From Persephonella sp964519345 (GTDB taxonomy: Bacteria; Aquificota; Aquificia; Aquificales; Hydrogenothermaceae): DNA of 64,000 nt. The notes below the pieces were generated by a model, which searched no databases, had not been told where the DNA came from, and saw only the letters and a program-made list of their open reading frames with translations. The stretch covers positions 1-64,000 of the forward strand of contig CAZFKX010000017.1 in assembly GCA_964519345.1 (NCBI GenBank), written 5' to 3'. This document shows, in pieces, positions 17,482 through 25,809 of this stretch (within the stretch, counting starts at the first letter, position 1; every line of letters begins with the position of its first letter). The position numbers were made by a program, and so were the translations under genes.

Positions 17482-18875
17482 TGGAGAAAGGAAAAATACT
17501 TATAGTTGACGATGAAGAAGATATTCTTCAGTCCTTTAAAATTATACTTGAGGAAGAAGGCTACTATGTTGAGATAACTGACAATCCTTATGATGCACTG
17601 GAACGACTCAAAAAAAAGAGTTTTGATCTTGTGATGTCTGATATGAGAATGCCTAATATGACAGGTGAGGAGTTTCTTATAGAACTAAGAAAATTTAATG
17701 GAACTACAAGTTTTATAGTTATGACAGCTTATGGAACTATTGAAAATGCTGTAAGATGTATGAAGGAAGGAGCTTTTCATTACATATCTAAACCTATTGA
17801 TTTTAATGATCCTGTTATATGGAAGCTTATACAGGAAGCCGTTGAAAAATCCCAGATACTTCAAGAAAATATAAAACTCAAAAAAGAGCTTGAAAGTCTT
17901 AGGTCGGACAAAAATCCTATTATCACAAAAAATCCACAGATGATTCAGATTATAGAGTATATAAAAAAGGTTGCCCCCCTTGATCTTACCGTTCTTATAT
18001 ACGGTGAAAGTGGTGTCGGCAAAGAACTTGTTGCAAAAGCAATTCACAGCAACAGTAGTAGAAGCGATAAACCTTTTATACCTATAAACTGTGCAAATAT
18101 ATCACCTGAGATCATGGAGGCTGAGTTTTTTGGATACAAAAGGGGATCTTTTACAGGTGCCAATGAAGACAGAAAAGGAATAATAGAAAGAGCAAACGGA
18201 GGGACAATATTTCTGGATGAGATAGGAGAACTGCCTCTTGATATACAGGGAAAACTTCTGAGATTTCTTCAAGAGAAAGAGATAAGGAGAATAGGTGATG
18301 ATAAGGCTATATATGTTGATGTTAGAGTTGTGGCTGCAACAAATAAAGATCTTCAAAAACTTGTTTCCGAAGGCAGGTTCAGAGAAGATCTTTTTTACAG
18401 AATAGAAGGATTAAAAATACATATACCACCTTTAAGGGAAAGAAAAGAAGATATACCTATTCTTGTTAAGAACTTTATAGATATTTTCAACGAAAAGTAT
18501 GGAGGAGATATAAAGGGAATAACATCAAAAGCCATGGAAATTCTTTTAAACTATAACTGGCCAGGAAATATAAGACAGCTTGAAAATGTTGTTAATAAGG
18601 CGTGTGTTCTTGCATCTGGAAGTGACTACATAAATGAAAATCATATAGATCCGTCTATAAAATTCAGTATAAAGCAGGAGTTTCCTCTTGAATATTCTCA
18701 GGCTAAAAAGATACATATGGATAAATTTATGAAAACTTACCTGAAAGTTCTGCTTACTATGACAGATGGAAATATAACACAGGCAGCCAAACTTGCTAAT
18801 ATTGAGAGACAGTCACTCCAAAAACTTTTGAAAAAGTACAATGTTAATCCTTCAGAATTTAGAAAAATCTCTTGA
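17478..18875 (+). CDS. NtrC-family sigma-54-dependent response regulator
   Basis: The 465-residue protein has a receiver domain (phosphoacceptor D55 in LVMSDMRMPN, conserved Lys in ISKPIDF), an AAA+ domain and a C-terminal helix-turn-helix. Walker A is GESGVGKE, the sigma-54 contact loop reads GSFTGA in place of the usual GAFTGA, and Walker B is GGTIFLDEIGELP. The DNA-binding helices are NITQAAKLANIERQSLQKLL. Phosphorylated regulators of this class bind upstream enhancers and drive open-complex formation by sigma-54 polymerase. It is coupled to the upstream kinase. Genes it controls are unknown. Given the SpoA genes upstream it could act on motility, and a sigma-54 promoter before glnB in this window is another possible target, though the membrane kinase argues against it being the true NtrC. 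Confidence 0.93.
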   Translation: MMEKGKILIVDDEEDILQSFKIILEEEGYYVEITDNPYDALERLKKKSFDLVMSDMRMPNMTGEEFLIELRKFNGTTSFIVMTAYGTIENAVRCMKEGAFHYISKPIDFNDPVIWKLIQEAVEKSQILQENIKLKKELESLRSDKNPIITKNPQMIQIIEYIKKVAPLDLTVLIYGESGVGKELVAKAIHSNSSRSDKPFIPINCANISPEIMEAEFFGYKRGSFTGANEDRKGIIERANGGTIFLDEIGELPLDIQGKLLRFLQEKEIRRIGDDKAIYVDVRVVAATNKDLQKLVSEGRFREDLFYRIEGLKIHIPPLRERKEDIPILVKNFIDIFNEKYGGDIKGITSKAMEILLNYNWPGNIRQLENVVNKACVLASGSDYINENHIDPSIKFSIKQEFPLEYSQAKKIHMDKFMKTYLKVLLTMTDGNITQAAKLANIERQSLQKLLKKYNVNPSEFRKIS

Positions 18876-18903
18876 AAAATCTCTCTACGTGTATAATTTT
18901 TGT

Positions 18904-19030
18904 GCAGAAATAACAGAAAGTATAGCCATAGGTGTGGGTAAATACCGCCAGCTGGGGATGTATCCACACCTGAAAGAGGCGGAATACAAATACCCCAGCC
19001 CAAAGTGTATAAACTCTTTACACTTTGGTT
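18904..19030 (+). ncRNA. candidate structured RNA or element upstream of mutS2
   Basis: A TATAAT box at 18892-18897 would start transcription near 18904. Three block pairs are complementary: AGGTGTGGGTA (18930-18940) with TATCCACACCT (18961-18971, one G-T pair), CCGCC (18945-18949) with GGCGG (18978-18982), and GCTGGGG (18951-18957) with CCCCAGC (18993-18999). A simple hairpin, CCAAAGTGTA/TACACTTTGG (19000-19028), follows. The first three pairs interlock in the order A-B-C-A'-B'-C', so either pseudoknots or alternative folds would form. It does not match any riboswitch or housekeeping RNA I know by sight. A relic of a transposon guide RNA is possible. Confidence 0.4.
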
Positions 19031-19045
19031 TAGCAGGATAACGTT

Positions 19046-21376
19046 TTGCTTAGGGAGATGGTAAGGATTAGGGATAAGGATATTGATCTTTTAGAGTATA
19101 ACAGATTTTTAGAAAAGCTTTCTGAACTTACTTTAAATGAGAAAACAAAAGAAAAGATAAAAGATCTAAAACCTTTCTCTGAAAAAAAAGATTTAATAAG
19201 GACTTTGTCTATAACAAAAGATTTTATTGATATCTTGAATAGGGAAGGTTATTTCCCATTATCAGAATATCCGGATATTGATGAAGCTCTGGGACTTCTT
19301 TCCATAGAGGAGAGCATACTTTCTTCTATGGAGATACTTGATATAGGTGCCTTACTTAGAATATCAAGAGATATAAAAAAGTTTCTATCTCCATATATAA
19401 GAGAAAAAGAACATTTACAACCTATATACAGAGATCTTTTTTCTTCAAGGGAGATAGAAAGCATAATACAGGACAGTATTGATTCTTCTGGAATGGTAAA
19501 AGACACAGCAAGTAGGGATCTTTCTAATATAAGAAAAAGTATAAAGGAAGTTGAGAAAACTCTTATCTCAATACTTGAGAGTATTATAAACAGCCATAAG
19601 TACCAGGATGTTATACAGGAGAAGATAATAACTGTAAGGAAAGATAGATATGTTATTCCCGTGAAGCAGAATTTCTCATCAAAAATAAAAGGGATCATTC
19701 ATGACAGATCATCCTCAGGTCATACAATATATCTCGAACCTGTAAGTGTTGTTGAGCTTAACAACAGACTTTCGGATTTAAGAATAAGAGAACATATAGA
19801 GATAAGGAAAATACTGAAATTCCTTACAGATATAATTAGGAGTAGAATTACAGAGATTAGAAAGACATTTAATGCTCTGATTCATCTTGATTATCTTTAT
19901 ACCGTTTACAAGTTTTCATCAGATTTTAACGGAACTTTCCCTCAGATATCAGATCAGTTTTATCTGGTTGAGGCAAAACATCCTCTGTTTCTTATGGCAG
20001 GTAAAAATTTTAAACCTCTTGACATTAGGATAGATAAATCAAGAAAGGGACTTGTTATAACTGGTCCAAATACGGGAGGAAAGACTGTAACATTAAAAAC
20101 GGCTGGGATACTATCTATGATTTTTCAGACAGGTATTCCAATTCCTGTTTCCGAAGGAAGTAAAATACCTGTTTTTGACTGGATTTATGCTGATATAGGA
20201 GATATGCAGAGTATTGAAAATGATCTTTCAACTTATTCTGCACATATAAAAAATATACAGGAAATAATTGAGAGAATAACTGAAAGATCCCTTGTTCTTC
20301 TTGACGAACTTATACCCGGAACTGATCCTGATGAAGGATCGGCAATAGGTATCGGTATTATGGAAAGATTAAAGGAGAAAAATGCTTACTGCATAATAAC
20401 AACTCATTTCAAACAGATTAAGATGTTTGCCCTTTCAAATGATTATTTTGAGGTTGCATCTGTAGGGTTTGATAAGGACAGCTTATCTCCTACATTCAGG
20501 ATAAATTACAGATCAGTTGGTCAGAGTATGGCTTTTTATATAGCTGAAAGATTAGGGTTTGATACAGATATTCTTAAAAAGGCGAAGAAATATCTTTCAG
20601 AAAGTTCAATTAAGCTTTCTGAAGCTATAGAAGAACTTGAAAAATACAAGGATGCATACGAAAGAGAGCATCTGGAACTTAAAAAATTGAAAAAGCAGTT
20701 GAGAATAGATCAGGAGAGATATTCCAGACTTGTAAAAGAACTGGAAGAAGAAAAAAAGAGAAAATGGAAATCAGCTGCTAACGAGGTTAAAGATTATATT
20801 GAGAATATTAGAAAAGAAGGGTACAGAATACTTGATGAGATAAAAAGAAAACCTACTGGAAAGGAGCTTGAAAGATTTATAATAGAAAAAAAGAAAGATT
20901 TAGAAAAAACTCTTCCAAAAGAGGATCTATTTTCTGAACATATAGATATAGGAGATACTGTAAGGATAAAAGGGAAGGGCACAAAAGGCGAGGTTATATC
21001 AGTTAGAGAAGATAAGGCAAATGTTAATTTTAATGGTATAAGAATCTGGGTAAAACTGTCTGAACTTGAAAAATTAGAAAAGAAAGAAAATCAGGAAAGG
21101 AAATTTAAAATAAAAAAGAGTGTTGCAAAACTAAAAAAACCTGAGATAAAACTTATAGGAAAAACAAAGGAAGAAGCATTAAAAGAACTCTCAGATTTTT
21201 TAGATAAAGCGATAATTGAGGGATACACAACAGTAAGGATAATCCATGGCTATGGATCGGGGATCTTAAGAAAAGCTGTAAGAGAATATCTGGACAGACT
21301 ACCTTATAATATAAATTATGAGGATGCTCCTTATCATGAAGGAGGTATGGGTGTTACAGTTGTTCATATATTATAA
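19046..21376 (+). CDS. mutS2: MutS2 family ATPase/endonuclease
   Basis: The 776-residue protein has the MutS2 plan: no mismatch-recognition domain, a core/lever region, a MutS-type ATPase and a C-terminal Smr domain. Walker A is ITGPNTGGKTVTLKT; Walker B and signature lie in LVLLDELIPGTDPDEGSAIG and IITTHFKQIK. A long coiled coil spans about 520-620. The Smr domain at the end has the HGYGSG motif, while the usual LDLHG is here KLIGKT. MutS2 proteins act on recombination intermediates or collided ribosomes in various bacteria, not in mismatch repair. The start is uncertain: TTG 19046 or ATG 19058; AGGGAG abuts the ATG directly. It is the first gene of a four-gene plus-strand group. Confidence 0.93.
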   Translation: MLREMVRIRDKDIDLLEYNRFLEKLSELTLNEKTKEKIKDLKPFSEKKDLIRTLSITKDFIDILNREGYFPLSEYPDIDEALGLLSIEESILSSMEILDIGALLRISRDIKKFLSPYIREKEHLQPIYRDLFSSREIESIIQDSIDSSGMVKDTASRDLSNIRKSIKEVEKTLISILESIINSHKYQDVIQEKIITVRKDRYVIPVKQNFSSKIKGIIHDRSSSGHTIYLEPVSVVELNNRLSDLRIREHIEIRKILKFLTDIIRSRITEIRKTFNALIHLDYLYTVYKFSSDFNGTFPQISDQFYLVEAKHPLFLMAGKNFKPLDIRIDKSRKGLVITGPNTGGKTVTLKTAGILSMIFQTGIPIPVSEGSKIPVFDWIYADIGDMQSIENDLSTYSAHIKNIQEIIERITERSLVLLDELIPGTDPDEGSAIGIGIMERLKEKNAYCIITTHFKQIKMFALSNDYFEVASVGFDKDSLSPTFRINYRSVGQSMAFYIAERLGFDTDILKKAKKYLSESSIKLSEAIEELEKYKDAYEREHLELKKLKKQLRIDQERYSRLVKELEEEKKRKWKSAANEVKDYIENIRKEGYRILDEIKRKPTGKELERFIIEKKKDLEKTLPKEDLFSEHIDIGDTVRIKGKGTKGEVISVREDKANVNFNGIRIWVKLSELEKLEKKENQERKFKIKKSVAKLKKPEIKLIGKTKEEALKELSDFLDKAIIEGYTTVRIIHGYGSGILRKAVREYLDRLPYNINYEDAPYHEGGMGVTVVHIL

Positions 21377-21387
21377 AGGAGGGCATT

Positions 21388-21900
21388 ATGAAGAAAGTAG
21401 CTATTCTTCTTGAGGATCTTGTTGAGGATGTTGAGTTTATATATCCCCTTTATAGATTTATGGAAGAGGGTTATACAGTTGATGTTTTAGCTCCGAGAGT
21501 TGGTGAGTTCTCAGGAAAGAAAGGAATGGTATTTCATGCCTCAAAAAGGGTTGATCCTGAGATGGCTGAGTATTATGACGCTGTTTTTGTTCCGGGTGGG
21601 TATGCACCAGACAGATTTAGAAGAGACAGGGAAACTATTGAGTTCATAAAAAATATGTATAGAAAAGGAAAAATAGTAGCAGCTATATGTCATGGACCCT
21701 GGGCGTTAATTTCAGCAAAAATAGTGAACGGAAAGAGAATAACAGCGTTCTTTTCTATAAGGGACGATATAGAGAATGCAGGTGGTATATACACAGGAAA
21801 ACCTGTTGAGATTGATGGCAATATTGTGACAGCTACAGATCCAAAAGCTATGCCGGAGATGATGAAAATACTCACAGCGATGTTAAGGGAGAAAAAATGA
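21388..21900 (+). CDS. DJ-1/PfpI family protein
   Basis: The 170-residue product has the class I glutamine amidotransferase-like fold of the PfpI/DJ-1 family. The nucleophile elbow AAICHGPWALI carries the active Cys, and an upstream Glu-containing segment (VLAPRVGEFSGKKG) matches the family. Members are described as intracellular proteases or as deglycases and glyoxalases acting on methylglyoxal adducts; the length (about 170) agrees with PfpI. AAGGAGGG precedes the ATG. It follows mutS2 by eleven bases and overlaps the ROK kinase by four (ATGA). A stress-protection role fits but the substrate is not known. Confidence 0.9.
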   Translation: MKKVAILLEDLVEDVEFIYPLYRFMEEGYTVDVLAPRVGEFSGKKGMVFHASKRVDPEMAEYYDAVFVPGGYAPDRFRRDRETIEFIKNMYRKGKIVAAICHGPWALISAKIVNGKRITAFFSIRDDIENAGGIYTGKPVEIDGNIVTATDPKAMPEMMKILTAMLREKK

Positions 21901-22802
21901 AAAATTTTCTTGGTATAGATATTGGGGGAACATTTATAAAATTTGTGTCTAAAAAAAATAACAAGATTGAAAAAGGCAAGGTTTATATAAGGGATATTAT
22001 CTCATATAACAGACCTGACGTGATAGTTGAAGAGATAAAAAATATTGTTGATAAATACAGACCTGATATTTTAGGTGTTGCAGTTGCTGGACTTGTAGAT
22101 AAGAAAACAGGCATTTTAACGGCATCTCCAAATATAAAGCCTTTACAGAATTATCCTTTAAAAGATCAGCTTGAATCGGTGCTTAAGATACCTGTACATC
22201 TTGAGAATGACGCCTCTCTTGCCTGCTATGGAGAGTATCTTTATGGTGCTGGGAAAGGATCGAAAATACTTGTTTGCCTTACTCTTGGGACAGGACTTGG
22301 AGGGGGAGCTGTTCTAAACGGAAAGCTTCTAACAGGAATATCTGGTTCGGCTATGGAGATAGGTCATACAACTATAGATATAAATGGACTTCCATGTCAT
22401 TGTGGAAGAAAAGGATGTCTTGAGTCTTATGTCTCTTCCTACGGACTTGAAAGGATATATTACCTTTACACAGACGAAAAAATAAGTTCAACACAGATTA
22501 TAACACTTGCAAACGAAGGTGATCCTGTTGCAATGAGATCCATGGAAAAATTTTCCAAATATCTCGCCATAGGACTTATGAATGCGGTTCATTTATTTAA
22601 TCCTGACAGGATTGTTATTGCTGGAGGCATAACAGAAAACTATCCTGCTGTTGTTGATATGGCTGTTTCAAATCTTAAGGATTTGACCTTTCCTCTTCCT
22701 TTCAGGGATCTTTCGGTTGTTAAAGCAGAGTTGAAAGAGTTCAGCGGCGCTTATGGAGCACTTGGTTATGCAGAAAATGAAGGTGAGCAACCTTATATTT
22801 AA
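21897..22802 (+). CDS. ROK-family sugar kinase (probable glucokinase)
   Basis: The 301-residue product shows the ROK features: phosphate-1 motif LGIDIGGTFIKF at the N-terminus, the ENDASLACYGEY catalytic segment with Asp, LTLGTGLGGG, and the zinc motif GHTTIDINGLPCHCGRKGCLESY (read as G-H-x9-C-x-C-G-x2-G-C-x-E). ROK kinases phosphorylate glucose, N-acetylglucosamine, N-acetylmannosamine and related sugars in the cytosol. The zinc-site motif agrees with a kinase and there is no helix-turn-helix, so it is not a ROK repressor. Glucokinase is the commonest function; substrate choice is not certain. Confidence 0.85.
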   Translation: MKNFLGIDIGGTFIKFVSKKNNKIEKGKVYIRDIISYNRPDVIVEEIKNIVDKYRPDILGVAVAGLVDKKTGILTASPNIKPLQNYPLKDQLESVLKIPVHLENDASLACYGEYLYGAGKGSKILVCLTLGTGLGGGAVLNGKLLTGISGSAMEIGHTTIDINGLPCHCGRKGCLESYVSSYGLERIYYLYTDEKISSTQIITLANEGDPVAMRSMEKFSKYLAIGLMNAVHLFNPDRIVIAGGITENYPAVVDMAVSNLKDLTFPLPFRDLSVVKAELKEFSGAYGALGYAENEGEQPYI

Positions 22803-23196
22803 TCCTATAGGAAACTCTTTTTCCATCATACTGACTTCTAAAGAATATGCTGTTCAGCTTTCGGATCAGATAAGGTTTGTTTTAAACGGCAGATCTGTAG
22901 AGCTTATATCCGTATGTACGGAGGATACTCTAAGGGTCAAAATCAGGATAGATGGTAAGATATTTTCTATTTATATTGACAGATATATGGAGATAAAATC
23001 AGATGGCTTTAAAGAGGTACTGTATTTTGATGAAAATGGTTATAAAGTTGAGCTAAAAGATCCGGATATTCTTTTTAAAATTGGTATGGTTAGAACGAAG
23101 TTTGTAAAGATTGACGATAACATGTTATATATAACAGGAGAGAATTTCCTCAGATCCGTGTCAGAATATCTAATCCTTATAAAAAATCAGACCTGA
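22777..23196 (+). CDS. hypothetical protein of about 139 residues
   Basis: I do not recognise a family. The protein is rich in beta-strand-like segments (FNPIGNSFSIILTS, IRFVLNGRSVELISVCTED, LRVKIRIDGKIFSIYIDR) without signal peptide or membrane helix, so it is probably a small cytosolic beta-rich domain. The frame is open further upstream to ATG 22753, but 22777 (or GTG 22783) is favoured because it reduces the overlap with the ROK gene. No clear ribosome-binding site is seen, consistent with translational coupling. Its 3' end overlaps secF on the other strand by ten bases. Confidence 0.6.
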   Translation: MKVSNLIFNPIGNSFSIILTSKEYAVQLSDQIRFVLNGRSVELISVCTEDTLRVKIRIDGKIFSIYIDRYMEIKSDGFKEVLYFDENGYKVELKDPDILFKIGMVRTKFVKIDDNMLYITGENFLRSVSEYLILIKNQT

Positions 23197-24128
23197 GGAG
23201 CTTTTACTTTTTCTTTTTTTGATTCAGAACTCTTTTTTCTTAAAACTCTTTCCATATCAATTATTATTGGGGATGCAACATATATAGAGGAGTAAGTCCC
23301 GAAAACTATTCCTATCAGAAGGGCAAGGGAGAAACCTTTTAATGATTCGCCACCAAATAGATATAATGCCAGTACTGAAAATAGAGTTGTTCCTGACGTT
23401 ATTACTGTTCTTGCAAGATTCTCATTTATACTCTGGTTTACGAGAAGTTGCAGATTTTTCTTTCCCCTTATCTTTATATTTTCCCTTATTCTATCAAAAA
23501 TTATTATTGTGTCGTTTAGTGAGTATCCCAAAACTGTAAGTATTGCTGCAATGACGGCAAGATTAACCTCTATACCTAAAAGAGCAAATATTCCGAGTGT
23601 TATTATAGCATCGTGGAATAGAGGGATTACGGCACCGAGGGAGAAAACAGGTTCAAACCTATAGCTAACATATATTAGGATAGCTACCAGTACAGCAATT
23701 ATAGAATAAACACTCGCTTTTCGTAGTTCTTCTCCAACAACAGCTCCTATATAATCCATTTTCCTGATCTCATATTTACCTTTAAACTTCTCATCAAGAG
23801 CTTTCTTTACTTTTGCATATATCTCTTCAGATTTTCCCTTTTTTAGCGATACTCTTATCTCATACTCCCTCTTGTCTGTTCCTATTTCCTGAATTACAGA
23901 ATCCTGAAGATTTACAGTTCTTAAGGCATTTCTGATGTCTCCTGTATCTACAGTATCCGTAAATCTAACCTGAATAGATGTTCCTCCTGTAAAATCAAGA
24001 CCAAAATTAAATCCTTTTGTAAAGATAACACCAAGGCTCAACATCACAAGAAGGACAGAAAGAATATAACCCTGCTTTTTTATTTTTAGAAAATCTATAT
24101 CTGGTGGCTCATTTAGAAAATTTCTCAT
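23187..24128 (-). CDS. secF: protein translocase subunit SecF
   Basis: The 313-residue protein has the SecF plan of six membrane helices with a periplasmic domain after the first. Marks are FNFGLDFTGGTSIQVRF just after helix 1, DYIGAVVGEELRKASVYS before helix 2, and VLGYSLNDTIIIFDRIREN near helix 5. SecDF uses the proton gradient to pull proteins through SecYEG. AGAGGGAG precedes the ATG. It follows secD by nine bases on the minus strand. The C-terminal lysine-rich tail (KKSSESKKEKVK) is cytosolic. Confidence 0.95.
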   Translation of the reverse strand: MRNFLNEPPDIDFLKIKKQGYILSVLLVMLSLGVIFTKGFNFGLDFTGGTSIQVRFTDTVDTGDIRNALRTVNLQDSVIQEIGTDKREYEIRVSLKKGKSEEIYAKVKKALDEKFKGKYEIRKMDYIGAVVGEELRKASVYSIIAVLVAILIYVSYRFEPVFSLGAVIPLFHDAIITLGIFALLGIEVNLAVIAAILTVLGYSLNDTIIIFDRIRENIKIRGKKNLQLLVNQSINENLARTVITSGTTLFSVLALYLFGGESLKGFSLALLIGIVFGTYSSIYVASPIIIDMERVLRKKSSESKKEKVKAPQV

Positions 24129-24137
24129 TTTCTCCCT

Positions 24138-25676
24138 CTAAAACGCGTATTTTAAGGATTTCCTACCGCCGAGAACTATATCAAGGAAAAGTTTTGTAAC
24201 AAAAAGCGCTGTAAATATTGACGTTATTGTTCCTATAGACAGTGTTGCTGCGAATCCCTTTAAAGGACCTGTTCCAAACTGGAATAGTACAAATGCGGCT
24301 ATAAGTGTTGTTATCTGAGCGTCAAGAATGGCATCCCAGGCTCTTTTAAAACCTTCTTCAACAGCAACTCTTAGTGTTCTTCCCTTTTTCATCTCTTCTT
24401 TTATTCTCTCAAATATAATAACGTTAGCATCAACAGCCATACCGATATTGAGAATTATACCTGCTATACCTGGTAGTGTGAGGGTAACATCAAGGAATAC
24501 CATAACCGCCCATAGAAGGATCCCATTAAAAATAAGTGCTACAATTGATATAAAGCCTGAAACAGCATACCTCCACAACATAAAAAGACCAACAAGAACA
24601 AGTGCTGCAATTCCCGCATTTACAGTTTTTTCTATAGAATCTTTCCCGAGAGTTGGACCTATAACCCTTTCTTCAAGAATATGAACAGGTGCCGGTAAAG
24701 CTCCTGCCCTCAAAACAATGGCAAGATCGGCTGCCTCTTCAGGTGTAAAATTGCCTGTTATCTGACCGGCTGACGATATTCTTGATCTAACAACAGGAGC
24801 TGAAATAACTTTATTATCGAGAACTATGGCTAATCTTTTTCCTATCATCTTAGCTGTTGCTTCTCCAAAAATTTCAGCTCCTTCTGAAGTAAGTTCAAAG
24901 TTAACGGCAGGTTTTCCTGACTGATCTATTGTTGTTCTTGCATCTTTAAGCATAGACCCTGTGACTATAGGAGTGTCTTTTACAAGAAACCATTCTTTAA
25001 CTGTCTGTCCATTTATTTTTTCTTCAGGACCTTCAAGTATCTTTGTTCCCTCTGGAAGTCCATCTGGGTATTTTTTAAGAAGTTCTTCCTTGCTAAAAGC
25101 TGTATCCACAACTTCTAAAAGCTCAAGCTGGGCTGTTTTCCCTATTATGGATTTAGCTCTTTCAGGATCTACAACACCTGGAAGTTCAACAAGTATTCTC
25201 CTTTCTCCCATTTTTGCAATATTTGGATTTAGTGTTCCAAACTCATCTATTCTGTTTCTAAGGGTCTCAACAGCCTGTTGTACTGTCATCTTTTTTATTC
25301 TGTCAAGTTCCCAGGGCAGTAGTTTTACAATCAGGTTTCCATCTTCCGTTTCTACCTTTACCTGAGGAAATTCATCTTTTATTACATTCAGAGCTCTATT
25401 TAAAGCTGTTGGATCAAGTAGTGATATAACAGCATTTCCATTTACAACCTTTCCGCTTAAAACCTCAATCCCATTTTCTTTTAGTTTTTTCTCTATATCC
25501 CTTACTAACTGTTTGTATTGAGTGTTTATAACATGGTCAACATCTACTTCAAGAACTATACTCATTCCCCCTTGAAGATCAAGGCCAAGTTTTATAGGTT
25601 TTGTGAATATGAAGTAAAGGGAGGCAACCAAGATTGCAAACACAACCAACAGCTTCAGTTTTACATCCTCTTTCAA
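24138..25676 (-). CDS. secD: protein translocase subunit SecD
   Basis: The 512-residue protein is the partner of SecF. Family motifs are KLGLDLQGGMSIVLEVD after the first helix, TLRNRIDEFGTLNPNI, RILVELPGV, and the C-terminal helix block with ILNIGMAVDANVIIFERIKEE. The charged residues of the last motif take part in proton conduction. The start is TTG at 25676 with AGGGGTG a suitable distance upstream. There is no yajC in the visible neighbourhood. Confidence 0.96.
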   Translation of the reverse strand: MKEDVKLKLLVVFAILVASLYFIFTKPIKLGLDLQGGMSIVLEVDVDHVINTQYKQLVRDIEKKLKENGIEVLSGKVVNGNAVISLLDPTALNRALNVIKDEFPQVKVETEDGNLIVKLLPWELDRIKKMTVQQAVETLRNRIDEFGTLNPNIAKMGERRILVELPGVVDPERAKSIIGKTAQLELLEVVDTAFSKEELLKKYPDGLPEGTKILEGPEEKINGQTVKEWFLVKDTPIVTGSMLKDARTTIDQSGKPAVNFELTSEGAEIFGEATAKMIGKRLAIVLDNKVISAPVVRSRISSAGQITGNFTPEEAADLAIVLRAGALPAPVHILEERVIGPTLGKDSIEKTVNAGIAALVLVGLFMLWRYAVSGFISIVALIFNGILLWAVMVFLDVTLTLPGIAGIILNIGMAVDANVIIFERIKEEMKKGRTLRVAVEEGFKRAWDAILDAQITTLIAAFVLFQFGTGPLKGFAATLSIGTITSIFTALFVTKLFLDIVLGGRKSLKYAF

Positions 25677-25748
25677 ATTTCACCCCTTAATAATCTTTTT
25701 ATCAAATGCTTATTATACATCATCTGTCTGATTAATACATAATGATTA

Positions 25749-25777
25749 TTGAAATATAACAGGATTATATTTAATAT
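25749..25777 (+). promoter_or_regulatory. predicted promoter of the multiheme cytochrome gene
   Basis: TTGAAA (25749-25754) and TAATAT (25772-25777) are separated by 17 bases. Transcription would begin near 25784, leaving a short leader with TGGAG before the ATG at 25810. Confidence 0.5.
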
Positions 25778-25809
25778 ATATTAGATAATAAATTTATCTG
25801 GAGTGGGCG

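Noticed and set aside
18841..19041. 66-codon frame overlapping the end of the sigma-54 regulator and the element before mutS2
   Set aside because: It runs through the complementary blocks and has no ribosome-binding site or family resemblance. The structured-element explanation is better.
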